Position numbers and translations under genes: made by a program. The notes below the pieces were generated by a model. The model ran no database searches. It was not told the origin of the DNA and was given only the letters and a program-made list of their open reading frames with translations. Of a stretch of 64,000 nt of DNA, positions 7,850 through 16,461 are shown one piece after another. This DNA is from Candidatus Nitrospira nitrosa (GTDB taxonomy: Bacteria; Nitrospirota; Nitrospiria; Nitrospirales; Nitrospiraceae): contig NZ_CZQA01000009.1 of assembly GCF_001458735.1 (NCBI RefSeq), forward strand, positions 1 through 64,000, given 5' to 3'. Each line of letters starts with the position of its first letter. Position 1 is the stretch's first letter.

Positions 7850-7929
7850 CATGGTCTTAACAAAGTGCTTATGTGCATCACAACGCAGGAGTGCGCGGAT
7901 CTCACGGACGCATTCAGAATTCCCTGCAG

Positions 7930-8046
7930 GCCGTTCGGAAAGGCCGCAGCACGCGAAGAAGGGAAGCGTACGCTTGGGTACGTTGAGCCTTTGAGCACCG
8001 TGAGAACGCCGCTGGAGGACTTTATCAATGGCTCTGCTAGAGCCTG
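7930..8046 (+). repeat. Dispersed intergenic repeat, copy 1
   Basis: The segment around 7966-8009 (GCGTACGCT, then TACGTTGAGCC, TTTGAGCACC, GTGAGAACGCC) followed by CTGGAGGACTTT aligns with the reverse strand of the intergenic segment at 13658-13716. I recall similar non-coding repeats in other Nitrospira genomes, but cannot check that here. It fills the gap between the convergent EF-G-like and htrA genes. A frame from 7865 runs through it but has no protein character. Confidence 0.5.
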
Positions 8047-9441
8047 CTAGTCGGAGGTTTTCAAAACGACATAGAATGCGCGAGTTTCACGCAGAACGCG
8101 TAACAAGATTGTGTCGCCACGCCGTGATCGGGCGATGGCTGCGGTATAGTCGGCGAGAGAAGCGGTCTCCACGCGGTTGACTTCTTTGATCAAGTCGCCC
8201 TCGCGGAGTCCTTCGGCGTGGGCCAAGCTGTTTGACTCGACCCGCATAATCACCACGCCTTTCGTTTCACGAAGCTTGAATTTTTCAGCGAGGCTTGCCG
8301 TTAATTCCTGAACCTCAATTCCTAGTTTCACTTCGGTTCGCGCGTGAGGAGCCGTGGGTACGGCTGCCACGTCGCGGCGTTCCGTGAGGAGAATGGTGAG
8401 CGTCACGTGCGTAAGATCTCGGATCACGTCGATCTTGGCCCGTGCACCCGGAGTCAGTGTCCCGATCAGTCGCGAGAGCTTATTCGGTGAGTCGACGATC
8501 GCGCCGTCGATCCGGAGGATGACATCCCCCGGTCGTATTCCGGCGATGGCGGCGGGATCATTCTCAAATACTTCGTTCACCAAGACCCCTTCGCCCTCGG
8601 TGACGCCGAATTTCTTGGCGAGCTCGGCCGTCAGGGGTTGAATGCCGACCCCAAGCCATCCGCGAATGACCTTTCCTTTTGCCAGCAGTTGTTCAATGAC
8701 CTGTTTGGCCATGTTTGAGGGAATGGCAAACCCAATGCCCTGGGCGAAATTGATGATCGCCGTATTAATTCCGATCACTTCACCTCGAAGGTTAAACAGC
8801 GGGCCCCCGGAGTTTCCTGGGTTGATCGACGCATCGGTCTGAATGAAGTTTTCGTATCGTGAAAGGTTGATATTTTCACGGCCGATGCCGCTGACGACAC
8901 CGAGCGTTACCGTACGGTCCAAGCCAAAGGGGTTTCCAACCGCCAGTACCCATTGACCGACTTTGACCGCGGAAGAGTCGCCGAACCGCGCGCTGGGAAG
9001 CGGCCGATCGGCGGTCACTTTGAGCAGCGCCAAATCCGTATCCGGGTCCTTGCCGATGACCTGAGCAATAAGCTTGGTCTTGTCTGAGAAACGAACTTCA
9101 ATCTCCGTGGCATCGCCGATGACATGATTGTTGGTTACGATGTGTCCGTCACTATCCACGATGAGGCCAGAACCGGAGCCTGAGGCATTCGGCGTCCGGT
9201 CTCCTGACGTGTCACGGGACCTTCCTGCGGTGGAGATGGGAAAGAGATTCACGACGGAGGGTTTGGTCTGTTCAGCGAGTTCGGTAATGACGGTTTGAAT
9301 TTCTTCGAGCATGCGAAGGCCGGTCGAGTCGGGCGAGACGGCTTCGACTGCAGGCACGAAAGAGATCCATACAAGAAAGAAAAGGAGGAGTAGGGACATG
9401 GGTGAAAGATCTCGAACTGTACGGGACGACATCACGACCAT
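8047..9441 (-). CDS. degP: HtrA/DegP-family periplasmic serine protease
   Basis: This 464-residue protease has an N-terminal signal segment (LLLLFFLVWISFVPAVEA), a trypsin-like domain and two PDZ domains. The catalytic triad can be placed as His in VTNNHVIGDA, Asp in DTDLALLKV and Ser in NPGNSGGPL. PDZ1 starts around GVGIQPLTAELAKKFGV and PDZ2 around LGIEVQELTASLAEKF. HtrA proteins degrade or refold damaged envelope proteins under stress. The gene follows the RCK_C-domain gene with a 21 bp gap and is probably co-transcribed with it. DegP and DegQ cannot be told apart from sequence alone. Confidence 0.92.
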   Translation of the reverse strand: MVVMSSRTVRDLSPMSLLLLFFLVWISFVPAVEAVSPDSTGLRMLEEIQTVITELAEQTKPSVVNLFPISTAGRSRDTSGDRTPNASGSGSGLIVDSDGHIVTNNHVIGDATEIEVRFSDKTKLIAQVIGKDPDTDLALLKVTADRPLPSARFGDSSAVKVGQWVLAVGNPFGLDRTVTLGVVSGIGRENINLSRYENFIQTDASINPGNSGGPLFNLRGEVIGINTAIINFAQGIGFAIPSNMAKQVIEQLLAKGKVIRGWLGVGIQPLTAELAKKFGVTEGEGVLVNEVFENDPAAIAGIRPGDVILRIDGAIVDSPNKLSRLIGTLTPGARAKIDVIRDLTHVTLTILLTERRDVAAVPTAPHARTEVKLGIEVQELTASLAEKFKLRETKGVVIMRVESNSLAHAEGLREGDLIKEVNRVETASLADYTAAIARSRRGDTILLRVLRETRAFYVVLKTSD

Positions 9442-9462
9442 GAAGGAAGATTGTAGCTGATC

Positions 9463-10131
9463 TTATGTTCGTGTGCCTACTCCCTGGGAGGACAGTGTCA
9501 GCGTCGGGGTGAGGGGGCGTTGTCCGGTAAACCAGTGCGTGAGTTGATCGAGCTCAGTTTGAGGGCCGATCACGATCACGATGTCGCCGGGTCGTAGGAC
9601 GAGGTCACTGTTGGGAGCCAAGAGACAAGGCCCTCGCAGAATCGTGGCGACGTAGGACGCGAGCGGTGCGGGAACGGCACTCAGCGGTTGTCCGGAGGCA
9701 GCGGCGTCACGCACCACTGTGAGACGCTCGATCCCTGCCGATCGGACGGTCAGGTCGTGATGCAATAAAAGCAAATCTTGATGGATTGCTTCAAGTTTGA
9801 GTTCTCGGATTTGTGCATCGACTTGTAGTAAGGATCGTTTCAATTCATGCACGCGAGCGCGAGCATCGGTTAAGGCTTCATCAACCGCGTACACAATCGA
9901 ATCCGGCTGAAGTCTGGAGTGGAGTCGATCGGAGACTTGCACGGCGATGAGTTGCCCAACTCGAGCGGTCACGTCGTCGATGCGTTGGAGCAAGGAGGAT
10001 GCCTGCCAATGCAGTCGGATAATCTCAATCTTGCGGTTGACGACTTCAGAAATCGACAAAATACCTTCATAGAAGGCGTGTCCGGTGATCGAAAGTTCTT
10101 TATGGACTCGGTCGAGCAGCTCAAAACTCAT
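9463..10131 (-). CDS. RCK_C (TrkA-C) domain protein with helical N-terminus
   Basis: The 222-residue protein has a helical N-terminal part (about 1-140, rich in charged residues, possibly coiled coil) and a C-terminal TrkA-C/RCK_C domain (about 145-212). The RCK_C domain is recognisable from IERLTVVRDAAASGQ, then LAPNSDLVLRPGDIVIVIG and QTELDQLTHWF. RCK_C domains bind small ligands, such as nucleotides, and control potassium channels, antiporters and other transporters. No membrane segment or RCK_N domain is present here, so it may act as a separate regulatory subunit. The short gap to htrA suggests a joint role in envelope or ion stress; this is inference. Confidence 0.75.
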   Translation of the reverse strand: MSFELLDRVHKELSITGHAFYEGILSISEVVNRKIEIIRLHWQASSLLQRIDDVTARVGQLIAVQVSDRLHSRLQPDSIVYAVDEALTDARARVHELKRSLLQVDAQIRELKLEAIHQDLLLLHHDLTVRSAGIERLTVVRDAAASGQPLSAVPAPLASYVATILRGPCLLAPNSDLVLRPGDIVIVIGPQTELDQLTHWFTGQRPLTPTLTLSSQGVGTRT

Positions 10132-10613
10132 GTTCTGATAACGTATATTATGTCAACTTACAGATTATTTCGACCATCTGTAGCGACTGCTGGCCTCCTG
10201 CTCTGTACGCAAGAAAGCGATGCCTCAGATGCTGGTCGGACTATAGCACATTCGTTCCCCAGGCGCAGCGTGTGAGTCGGATCACCGCTGTTATCTGCTG
10301 GGAATAACGGCGGATACATTGCAACAAAGACTCACCATTGGAAGTCAGTGGTGGGTCGGAAGCTCCACGCCCCTGTCGTTTCACCCTAGCTACCACGAAA
10401 AAAGTTTATGTGTTAGTTGAAGATTTTGAATAGGAGCAAGCCACCTCGAGCGAAGATGAACTCACCTCCCTCCGCACGCATGTGAATCGTCAGCAACCAT
10501 TCGGGCCAGCTCAATGGCAAACGCGCATGCCACCAGGTCTCCGACTGGAATCCACGTTGCGCAGCTGCCCCCGAAAATCCCGGCCTGAAAAGTAGCCTAT
10601 ATCCCCTTTTCTT
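10132..10613. other. Intergenic stretch with nested inverted repeat
   Basis: No supported gene. The notable feature is a nested inverted repeat at 10272-10335: an outer arm GTGAGTC (10272-10278) with GACTCAC (10329-10335), and an inner 10-base stem CCGCTGTTAT (10285-10294) with ATAACGGCGG (10304-10313), one G-T pair. No T-run follows on either strand, so it is not a typical terminator. It could be a structured RNA element, a protein-binding site or the end of a lost mobile element. Confidence 0.45.
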
Positions 10614-10724
10614 GTTTTCGCGATTCCCGACTCCGTTATAGGTGTAGGCGGCTTGGTTGATCGTCGGGCCGCTGGTGCCGAGCTGGTGGAGAATCTGCTG
10701 GACTTGCGAGGCGGGATCATAGAT
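10614..10724 (-). pseudogene. RHS/YD-repeat gene fragment
   Basis: The minus-strand frame from 10724 reads IYDPASQVQQILHQLG, then INQAAYTYNGVGNR, which is a typical YD-repeat unit of RHS-family proteins. There is a stop just upstream in the same frame, and after GNR the sequence no longer looks like RHS. Only about 37 residues remain of a protein family that usually exceeds 1000, so this is a relic. RHS proteins form large shells, often around toxins delivered to competitors. Confidence 0.6.
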
Positions 10725-11094
10725 TTAACTCTTGGCTGGTCTTTAAAGAGAGCATGCTTTTTAGGCATACTTTCCGTCGTTTGTATTTGCGGAGTAGGTC
10801 TTTTCTTGCAGCGCTTGCCATCACTTGATCAGAATCTAGAAATGTAAGAACAACATATTTTGCCAACTGACTGTCAGAAAGAGATTTTTCAAGCCACCAT
10901 CGAAAGGCACCGTAACGGTAATGTTCAGAGGCAGCCTCTGAACCAGGCTCATAATCCTTTCTTTGTGTCTGATAAAGCTTCTGCGAATACATTCCCCATG
11001 CGAGCCATTGAATGGGAAAATTCAGCAATTTGGCAAATTGGTGTCTTGATGCCCGTTTTGGTATTGATCGTGAGGAAGCCTTTCGCTCTTTCAT
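10717..11094 (-). CDS. Hypothetical protein, 125 residues
   Basis: The frame gives a basic protein with aromatic segments (QWLAWGMYSQKLYQ, EHYRYGAFRWWLEKSL) and a Lys/Arg-rich stretch (DLLRKYKRRKV). I do not recognise a domain. The start at 11094 has no clear ribosome binding site, and the stop falls inside the beginning of the RHS relic. The composition looks like real protein in the middle part. The gene sits among relics and may be decaying. No membrane segment or signal peptide is evident. Confidence 0.4.
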   Translation of the reverse strand: MKERKASSRSIPKRASRHQFAKLLNFPIQWLAWGMYSQKLYQTQRKDYEPGSEAASEHYRYGAFRWWLEKSLSDSQLAKYVVLTFLDSDQVMASAARKDLLRKYKRRKVCLKSMLSLKTSQELNL

Positions 11095-11556
11095 CGATGA
11101 TCAACTAATGGACATGGTGATTCGACTCGCTGCTCAAAGAGCTCTGGCATGATTTCAGAAGGAAAGAAATTTGTGTCAGAGCTTGAATTGTGCATTACTG
11201 CTCAGCAGCAGCATATCCCGTGACATGGTGTATGGCATCTCACTGAGCTAACTGTACGTGAAGTCGCTGAGTCCGCCAACATGTCTGCAAGAATTTACTG
11301 AGCTTCATCGACCAGGATAGACTCCGTGAAGTGAGTGGAGGCGGGAAGTAGTTTCCGAACTGACGCCAGCCTTTCAGGCAGCGGCAAGCGCGGTCGCGTT
11401 CAAGCATGCACGTCACAAGAAGTTCTATGTGTTTTGACCGACCTGACCAGGGAAATCGAAAGACTCAAGATAGACGGAGGGTGTTCCCTCAGGCTGTCAG
11501 AACCGCACCAGTCCCAATTTGCAATCAGCCTGGTTCGTCCGTATGATCAGCGCGCG
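11095..11556. other. Intergenic stretch before the sulfurtransferase gene
   Basis: No convincing gene. The frame of the following gene stays open back to 11335, but the extra 74 codons have no family character and no ribosome binding site. A short frame at about 11356-11425 (ELTPAFQAAASAVAFKHAR) has protein-like composition and ends at a stop; it may be a tail of a lost gene, unassignable. Confidence 0.35.
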
Positions 11557-12495
11557 ATGAACTGTACAAAGTGTAAGACCAAAGCCGTGCTGAAATTGCC
11601 GCGTCACAACGCGGCATTCTGCAAGAATTGCTTTAACTCTTTCACCCATGATCAAGTCGTGCGAGCGATCAAGTCACAAGAGATGTTTGGGAAGGATGAC
11701 CGCATTCTCGTGGCCGTGTCGGGAGGAAAGGACAGTCTGGCGCTGTGGGATATTCTCTTGAAGTTGGGATACAAGGCCGACGCGCTCTATGTGAATCTCG
11801 GCATCCCGGGCTACTCGGATCGCTCAAAAGACAAAGTCCAGCGTTATGCCGAAACAGTGGCCGCACCCTATCGTGCCACGCTGCACCTCCACACCGTTGA
11901 ACAAACCGAAGGCGCCGGGATCAAAGAGCTTGCGCAGCTCGTGCATCGCCCGACCTGTAGTACGTGCGGTACCATTAAACGTTATCAATTCAATCGTGTT
12001 GCGATCGAGCAGGACTATGATGTGATGGCGACCGGCCACAATCTCGATGATGAGGCTGCCCGGTTGCTCGGGAACGTACTCCATTGGCAGGAAGACTATC
12101 TCGAGAAACAGAGCCCAAATCTTCCTGCCTCGATCGATGGCTTTGCGAAAAAGGTGAAGCCACTTTATAGATTAACGGAGCGTGAACTGGCTGCCTATTG
12201 CGTGCTGAATGGGATCGATTACATCGTGGATGAATGTCCTATGGCTCAGGGCGCGCGCACGCTGCTGTATAAGGAGGTTCTCAACCGACTGGAGACTGAA
12301 TCGCCAGGGACGAAACAATATTTCTATTGGGGATTCTTGGAAAAGCAACGCAAGAAAGCGCCTCCCGTAGCGACCATGACGGAGAAAGACCAAGCCTCGC
12401 TGCACCCCTGCCCCACTTGTGGGCAACCCACCACCGCCGAAACCTGCTCCTACTGTAAGCTCATGGCGCGAGCCAAAGCATCACCCGCTCGTTGA
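11557..12495 (+). CDS. TtcA/TtuA/Ncs6-type tRNA 2-thiolation enzyme
   Basis: This 312-residue member of the adenine nucleotide alpha-hydrolase superfamily thiolates tRNA (2-thiouridine or 2-thiocytidine) by adenylating the base and inserting sulfur. The start at ATG 11557 gives an N-terminal zinc finger (MNCTKCKTK, then AAFCKNCFNSF). The PP-loop ATP site is AVSGGKDSL, the catalytic or iron-sulfur cysteines lie in PTCSTCGTIKRY, and GHNLDDEAARLL is the nucleotide-binding helix. A second zinc finger closes the protein (CPTCGQPTTAETCSYC). Two terminal zinc fingers are the mark of the TtuA/Ncs6 branch rather than E. coli TtcA. A TtuB-like sulfur carrier is not in the window. Confidence 0.85.
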   Translation: MNCTKCKTKAVLKLPRHNAAFCKNCFNSFTHDQVVRAIKSQEMFGKDDRILVAVSGGKDSLALWDILLKLGYKADALYVNLGIPGYSDRSKDKVQRYAETVAAPYRATLHLHTVEQTEGAGIKELAQLVHRPTCSTCGTIKRYQFNRVAIEQDYDVMATGHNLDDEAARLLGNVLHWQEDYLEKQSPNLPASIDGFAKKVKPLYRLTERELAAYCVLNGIDYIVDECPMAQGARTLLYKEVLNRLETESPGTKQYFYWGFLEKQRKKAPPVATMTEKDQASLHPCPTCGQPTTAETCSYCKLMARAKASPAR

Positions 12496-12580
12496 GCCAT
12501 TCGGCTCTTGCAAACCTCGTGCGCACTCCGTAAGCTGAGCCGTAACGGCATTGACTCTACTCTCCTCGAACGGATGTGGT

Positions 12581-13630
12581 ATGGGGACGGCTCCGCAAGA
12601 TTACTATCAGACGCTCGGTGTTTCCCGAACAGCCTCTGCCGAGGAGATCAAGAAAGCCTTTCGGCGACTTGCTCGTCAATACCATCCTGACCTTCATTCC
12701 GGTGCGAAGAAGGCTGAGATGGAAAAGAAATTTAAAGAGCTGAATGAAGCGCAGGAAGTTCTCACCGATCCTGAGAAGCGAAAGAAGTATGATCAGTACG
12801 GGAACGAGTGGGACCAAGCCCAAGCATTTGAAAAGGCTCGCCAGCAGGCTTGGAACAGGGGCGCGAACAGTCCGTGGGACTTTGAGCAAGACCCTAATAG
12901 TCGCGGCGGTTCCGGGGAGCACTTCTCCGATTTCTTTGAGAGTCTGTTTGGGAATCGTAAGCAAGGGACCGGAGGACGAAGTGCGAGCGGACGAGCTGGA
13001 CAGGATTTAGAGACGGAAGTGCAGTTGACCCTGCGAGAAGTCTTGACCGGTGTCGTTAAACGGGTCAATTTGAGGGAACCTCAAGCTTGTTCGACCTGTC
13101 ATGGGCACGGCATGGTGCGAGGACGGCCTTGTGGGACCTGCCAGGGAACTGGGAGAGTCACCGAACACAAGACCATTGAAGTGAGAATTCCCGCCGGTGT
13201 GCAGGACGGAACTCGTGTCCGAGTTGCGGGGAAAGGTCAGCTTGGGAGCGATGGTGGAAAGCGTGGTGATCTCTATCTTCAGGTGAGTATCGCCACCGAC
13301 CCGATTTTTCGTCGGCAGGGTTCAGATCTCCATGTCGCCCTCCCCATCTATCCCTGGGAAGCGATTCTTGGCGCCGATGTGACCGCGCCCACCTTAACAG
13401 AACCGGTCAAAGTCAAAGTGCCGCCTGGCAGCAAGGCGGATGCGAAGCTTCGACTCAAGGGGAAAGGGCTTCCCTCGGCCACCGGTGGGGCGGGAGATCT
13501 CTTTTTGACGTTACAGATTGTGATGCCGACGATGGCCACGGAGGAAGAACGAATCCTCTATGAACGGTTGAGCAAACAACGGCATCCGGATCCTCGCGCG
13601 GAACTACTCCATCAGGCTCAACGACACTAG
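12581..13630 (+). CDS. DnaJ-family co-chaperone with reduced zinc region
   Basis: This 349-residue Hsp40 protein begins MGTAPQDYYQTLGVSRTASA and has the J-domain HPD motif in RQYHPDLHSG, which stimulates DnaK ATPase. A Gly-rich linker follows, then the substrate-binding beta domains (VRIPAGVQDGTRVRVAGKGQ and IYPWEAILGADV). Instead of the four CxxCxGxG repeats of true DnaJ there are only two cysteine motifs (CSTCHGHG and CGTCQGTG), enough for one zinc site. It is intermediate between DnaJ and CbpA. A TTG at 12551 would add ten residues, but ATG 12581 fits the family. Confidence 0.88.
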   Translation: MGTAPQDYYQTLGVSRTASAEEIKKAFRRLARQYHPDLHSGAKKAEMEKKFKELNEAQEVLTDPEKRKKYDQYGNEWDQAQAFEKARQQAWNRGANSPWDFEQDPNSRGGSGEHFSDFFESLFGNRKQGTGGRSASGRAGQDLETEVQLTLREVLTGVVKRVNLREPQACSTCHGHGMVRGRPCGTCQGTGRVTEHKTIEVRIPAGVQDGTRVRVAGKGQLGSDGGKRGDLYLQVSIATDPIFRRQGSDLHVALPIYPWEAILGADVTAPTLTEPVKVKVPPGSKADAKLRLKGKGLPSATGGAGDLFLTLQIVMPTMATEEERILYERLSKQRHPDPRAELLHQAQRH

Positions 13631-13946
13631 CGGAATACGGGATGAAGGATTGCCGGTGGCGTCTCGCTTCGCTCAGAGGCGCACGGTACCGCTCAGCGTA
13701 CGACTCACCTTTTTCCACACTACGGCCTAGCTCTCGGTTTTTGTAAATTTTGCATAGTCGCCGAACGTCGTTTCTCTCCTCGATATCCCTGACGGCATCA
13801 GAGATCACGATGAGTTTTCCCGTCGCCTCGTAGAGTCGACAGGGTTGCTGCTTGGACATTCGTGATGAAGTCGAACGGCTCGCTTGCGTTGCAGCGCGTG
13901 CTGTGGCAAGCTTCGGGCGAGGGGCTTCCAAACCAAGGAGGAATTC
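13631..13946. other. Intergenic stretch with repeat copy
   Basis: The first third holds copy 2 of the dispersed repeat. On the minus strand, a frame from about 13860 (MSKQQPCRLYEATGKLIVIS, then DAVRDIEERNDVRRL) has protein-like composition for about 45 residues but no ribosome binding site, and then runs through the repeat into the antisense of dnaJ. It may be a relic of a small gene. The 3' end, from about 13938, contains the ribosome binding site of the next gene. Confidence 0.4.
13658..13716 (-). repeat. Dispersed intergenic repeat, copy 2
   Basis: Read on the minus strand, AAAAAGGTGAGTCGTACGCT, then GAGCGGTACCGTGCGCC, TCTGAGCGAAGC and GAGACGCC align with copy 1 at 7966-8009. The two copies share GTACGCT, GGTAC or GGGTAC, GCCT, TGAG and GAGA(A)CGCC in the same order and spacing. 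It lies just after dnaJ, so it may be transcribed at the end of that message. Confidence 0.5.
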
Positions 13947-14579
13947 ATGAGGTCAGTCACGAAGACGACAACCGTTGCGGTTCTATCCGCCTGTCTGTTG
14001 GTGTTGGGTGTACCCAGTCTGTGGGCGAATGATCCAAGCTATGGACATGCGGGAGGCGGACATGGCGCCGGTGGCAGTCATGGGTACGGGAAAGGGATGA
14101 TGCATAGCGGAACCGGCCACTTGATTCGGCACCTGCTCAAGCATGAGAAGGATATCGGACTCAGTGGGGATCAGATCACCAAGCTTAAAGAGTTGCAGTT
14201 GAACCTTGACCGTGTCCGGATTAAGACGGAGGCGGACATTCAGATTGCCGAACGTGAGGCGAAGGCGCTGACCGATGAAGACAAGTCCGATCTCGGAGCG
14301 ATCGAAGCAAAACTGAGACAGAGTGAAGACCTCCAAATTGGATTGCGCATGGCGGCCATCAAGGCTCGACGCGATGTGATGGCGGTATTGACTCCGGAAC
14401 AGCGCGCGAAGGAAAAGTCCGAGCATGACAAAGTGATGGAGCAACACAAGGGGTCAGGGGGGCCTCATGGAGGGACGATGCCCTATGGCACGAATCCTCA
14501 TGGAGCCAACCCACATGGTAGTAATCCACACGGAAAGAACCCCCATGAGGTTGCACCTCCGACAACACCAGGCAACTAG
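13947..14579 (+). CDS. Spy/CpxP-like periplasmic protein with NPHG repeats
   Basis: This 210-residue protein has a clear signal peptide (AVLSACLLVLGVPSLWA) and then a His/Gly-rich stretch (GHAGGGHGAGGSHGYGKG) and a helical core. The core shows DIGLSGDQITKLKELQLNL and VLTPEQRAKEK, the two LTxxQ-like motifs of the Spy/CpxP/heavy-metal resistance family. Such proteins act as ATP-independent chaperones or metal-stress sensors in the periplasm. The C-terminus carries a tetrapeptide repeat (NPHGANPHGSNPHGKNPHE), which with the N-terminal His residues could bind metal ions. An AAGGAGG ribosome binding site fixes the start at ATG 13947. Confidence 0.75.
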   Translation: MRSVTKTTTVAVLSACLLVLGVPSLWANDPSYGHAGGGHGAGGSHGYGKGMMHSGTGHLIRHLLKHEKDIGLSGDQITKLKELQLNLDRVRIKTEADIQIAEREAKALTDEDKSDLGAIEAKLRQSEDLQIGLRMAAIKARRDVMAVLTPEQRAKEKSEHDKVMEQHKGSGGPHGGTMPYGTNPHGANPHGSNPHGKNPHEVAPPTTPGN

Positions 14580-14787
14580 CTCGATGATCACACGGTCCGC
14601 TAGCTGGTTCTCAGATCGCGGTCACGTGCGTGACGCGTCGTTCAGTCAGTTGTCGAATACGAGATGCGATGATCCCGCTGGCTCTTCTGCTTCGAGTCGT
14701 GATACCTACGTCATCGAGGCGACAAGGGCTGCGACATAGTTTTTAACAACCTGCTCGGCTGTGCAGTAAAGAGGACCTCAACGACCG

Positions 14788-16461
14788 ATGAAAAAACAAG
14801 TCAAGCTTCAAAGTCATGATCTCTTGGTGGGAGCCGGACGTGCCCCGGCTCGGGCGATGTTGAAAGCCGTGGGCTTTACGGACGACGACTTGACGAAGCC
14901 GATCGTCGGTGTTGCCAACACATGGACAGAGGTCATGCCCTGTAATTTCCATCTGCGCCGGCTTTCCGAGCGCGTGAAGGCCGGCATCCGAGCTGCCGGT
15001 GGGACTCCGATCGAATACAACACCATCGCCGTGTCCGATGGAATTTCCATGGGGACCGAAGGCATGAAGGCCTCGCTCATCAGCCGTGAGGTCATCGCTG
15101 ATTCGATTGAACTTGTGGCGCGTGGACATTTGTTTGATGCGGTCGTGGCCCTGTCCGGTTGCGATAAGACGATCCCTGGAACCGTCATGGCCCTCGCCCG
15201 GTTGAATTTGCCGTCGATCATGCTGTACGGCGGGTCGATCATGCCTGGACAGTTTCAGGGACATGATGTGACCATTCAAGATGTCTTTGAAGCCGTGGGA
15301 AAACATGCCTCCGGAAGGATGACCGATGCCGAACTGAAAGACCTGGAGGACCATGCCTGTCCGGGGCCTGGAGCCTGTGGCGGGCAGTTTACGGCCAATA
15401 CCATGGCGATTGCTTTTGAGTTTCTTGGTATTTCTCCCATGGGGCGCAACGGAGTGCCCGCCATGGATGGGCGGAAGGATGACGTGGCATTCGAGTGCGG
15501 CAAGATGGTGATGGAGCTGGTGAAGCAGGATCTTCGCCCGCGTCAGCTCATTACGCGCAAGTCATTGGAGAATGCGATTGCTGCCGTCGCTACCACCGGA
15601 GGCTCGACGAATGCCGTGCTGCATCTGCTCGCGATCGCCCGCGAATCGGGGATCAAGCTGAGCATCGACGACTTCGACCGGATCAACCGCAAGGTCCCCT
15701 TGCTGGCCGATTTGAAGCCGGGTGGTCGCTTTGCCGCAGCGGATCTCTATGCGGCGGGGGGGACCACCTTGGTCGCCAAGCGATTGCTCGATGCCGGGTT
15801 GCTCCATGGGAATCAACCGACTGTCACCGGTCGGACGATCGGTGAAGAGGCATCGCAGGCTCGTGAAGCCTCGGGCCAGCAAGTGTTGCGTCCCCTCGCC
15901 CATCCGATCAAGCCAACCGGCGGCCTTGTCATTCTGAAAGGAAACTTGGCACCGGAGGGGTGTGTCGTGAAGGTCGCGGGCCATTCGATGACGAAGTTTC
16001 AAGGACCAGCAAAGGTGTATGATCAGGAAGAAGACGCGTTCGTGGCGGTCAAGGCTGGGCAAATCAAACCCGGTGACGTCGTCGTGATTCGGTATGAAGG
16101 CCCGTCGGGTGGTCCAGGGATGCGCGAGATGCTCGGCGTGACGGCAGCGATCGTTGGCGCAGGGCTCGGTGATTCCGTTGCCTTGCTCACCGACGGCCGT
16201 TTCTCCGGAGCCACGCATGGGCTCATGGCCGGCCATGTGTCGCCTGAAGCGGTAAAGGGCGGGCCCATTGCGGCGGTCAAGAACGGCGACATCATTACCT
16301 TCGATATTCCCAAACGTCGCCTTGATGTAAAACTCTCGAAAAAAGAGATCGTGACTCGACTGAAGAAGGTCAAACGACCGACTCCGCGATACACTTCAGG
16401 AGTCATGGGAAAGTATGCGCGGCATGTGTCATCGGCTTCTGAGGGAGCGGTCACGAGCTAG
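14788..16461 (+). CDS. ilvD: Dihydroxy-acid dehydratase
   Basis: IlvD converts 2,3-dihydroxy-isovalerate and dihydroxy-methylvalerate to the keto acids that give valine, leucine and isoleucine. The 557-residue length is typical. Motifs include [10 protein letters not shown] (an iron-sulfur ligand Cys), [20 protein letters not shown] (a second ligand Cys) and [18 protein letters not shown] with [13 protein letters not shown] near the C-terminus. It has the cysteines of a [2Fe-2S] or [4Fe-4S] enzyme. The start ATG has a GAGGA site about 13 bases upstream. Its end overlaps the convergent methyltransferase gene by 11 bp. No leader-peptide attenuator is obvious in 14580-14787. Confidence 0.97.
   Translation: MKKQVKLQSHDLLVGAGRAPARAMLKAVGFTDDDLTKPIVGVANTWTEVMPCNFHLRRLSERVKAGIRAAGGTPIEYNTIAVSDGISMGTEGMKASLISREVIADSIELVARGHLFDAVVALSGCDKTIPGTVMALARLNLPSIMLYGGSIMPGQFQGHDVTIQDVFEAVGKHASGRMTDAELKDLEDHACPGPGACGGQFTANTMAIAFEFLGISPMGRNGVPAMDGRKDDVAFECGKMVMELVKQDLRPRQLITRKSLENAIAAVATTGGSTNAVLHLLAIARESGIKLSIDDFDRINRKVPLLADLKPGGRFAAADLYAAGGTTLVAKRLLDAGLLHGNQPTVTGRTIGEEASQAREASGQQVLRPLAHPIKPTGGLVILKGNLAPEGCVVKVAGHSMTKFQGPAKVYDQEEDAFVAVKAGQIKPGDVVVIRYEGPSGGPGMREMLGVTAAIVGAGLGDSVALLTDGRFSGATHGLMAGHVSPEAVKGGPIAAVKNGDIITFDIPKRRLDVKLSKKEIVTRLKKVKRPTPRYTSGVMGKYARHVSSASEGAVTS

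Noticed and set aside
7865-8050. 61-residue plus-strand frame after the EF-G-like gene
   Set aside because: It runs through the dispersed repeat, lacks a ribosome binding site and has no protein-like pattern.
10511-10768. 85-residue minus-strand frame
   Set aside because: A different frame over the same DNA gives a clear YD-repeat, so this one is a shadow.
13455-13931. 158-residue minus-strand frame across the dnaJ end
   Set aside because: Most of it is antisense to dnaJ or lies in the repeat; only about 45 residues near 13860 look protein-like, too little to call a gene.
15562-16236. Long minus-strand frame inside ilvD
   Set aside because: Antisense shadow in a high-GC gene with no start signal.
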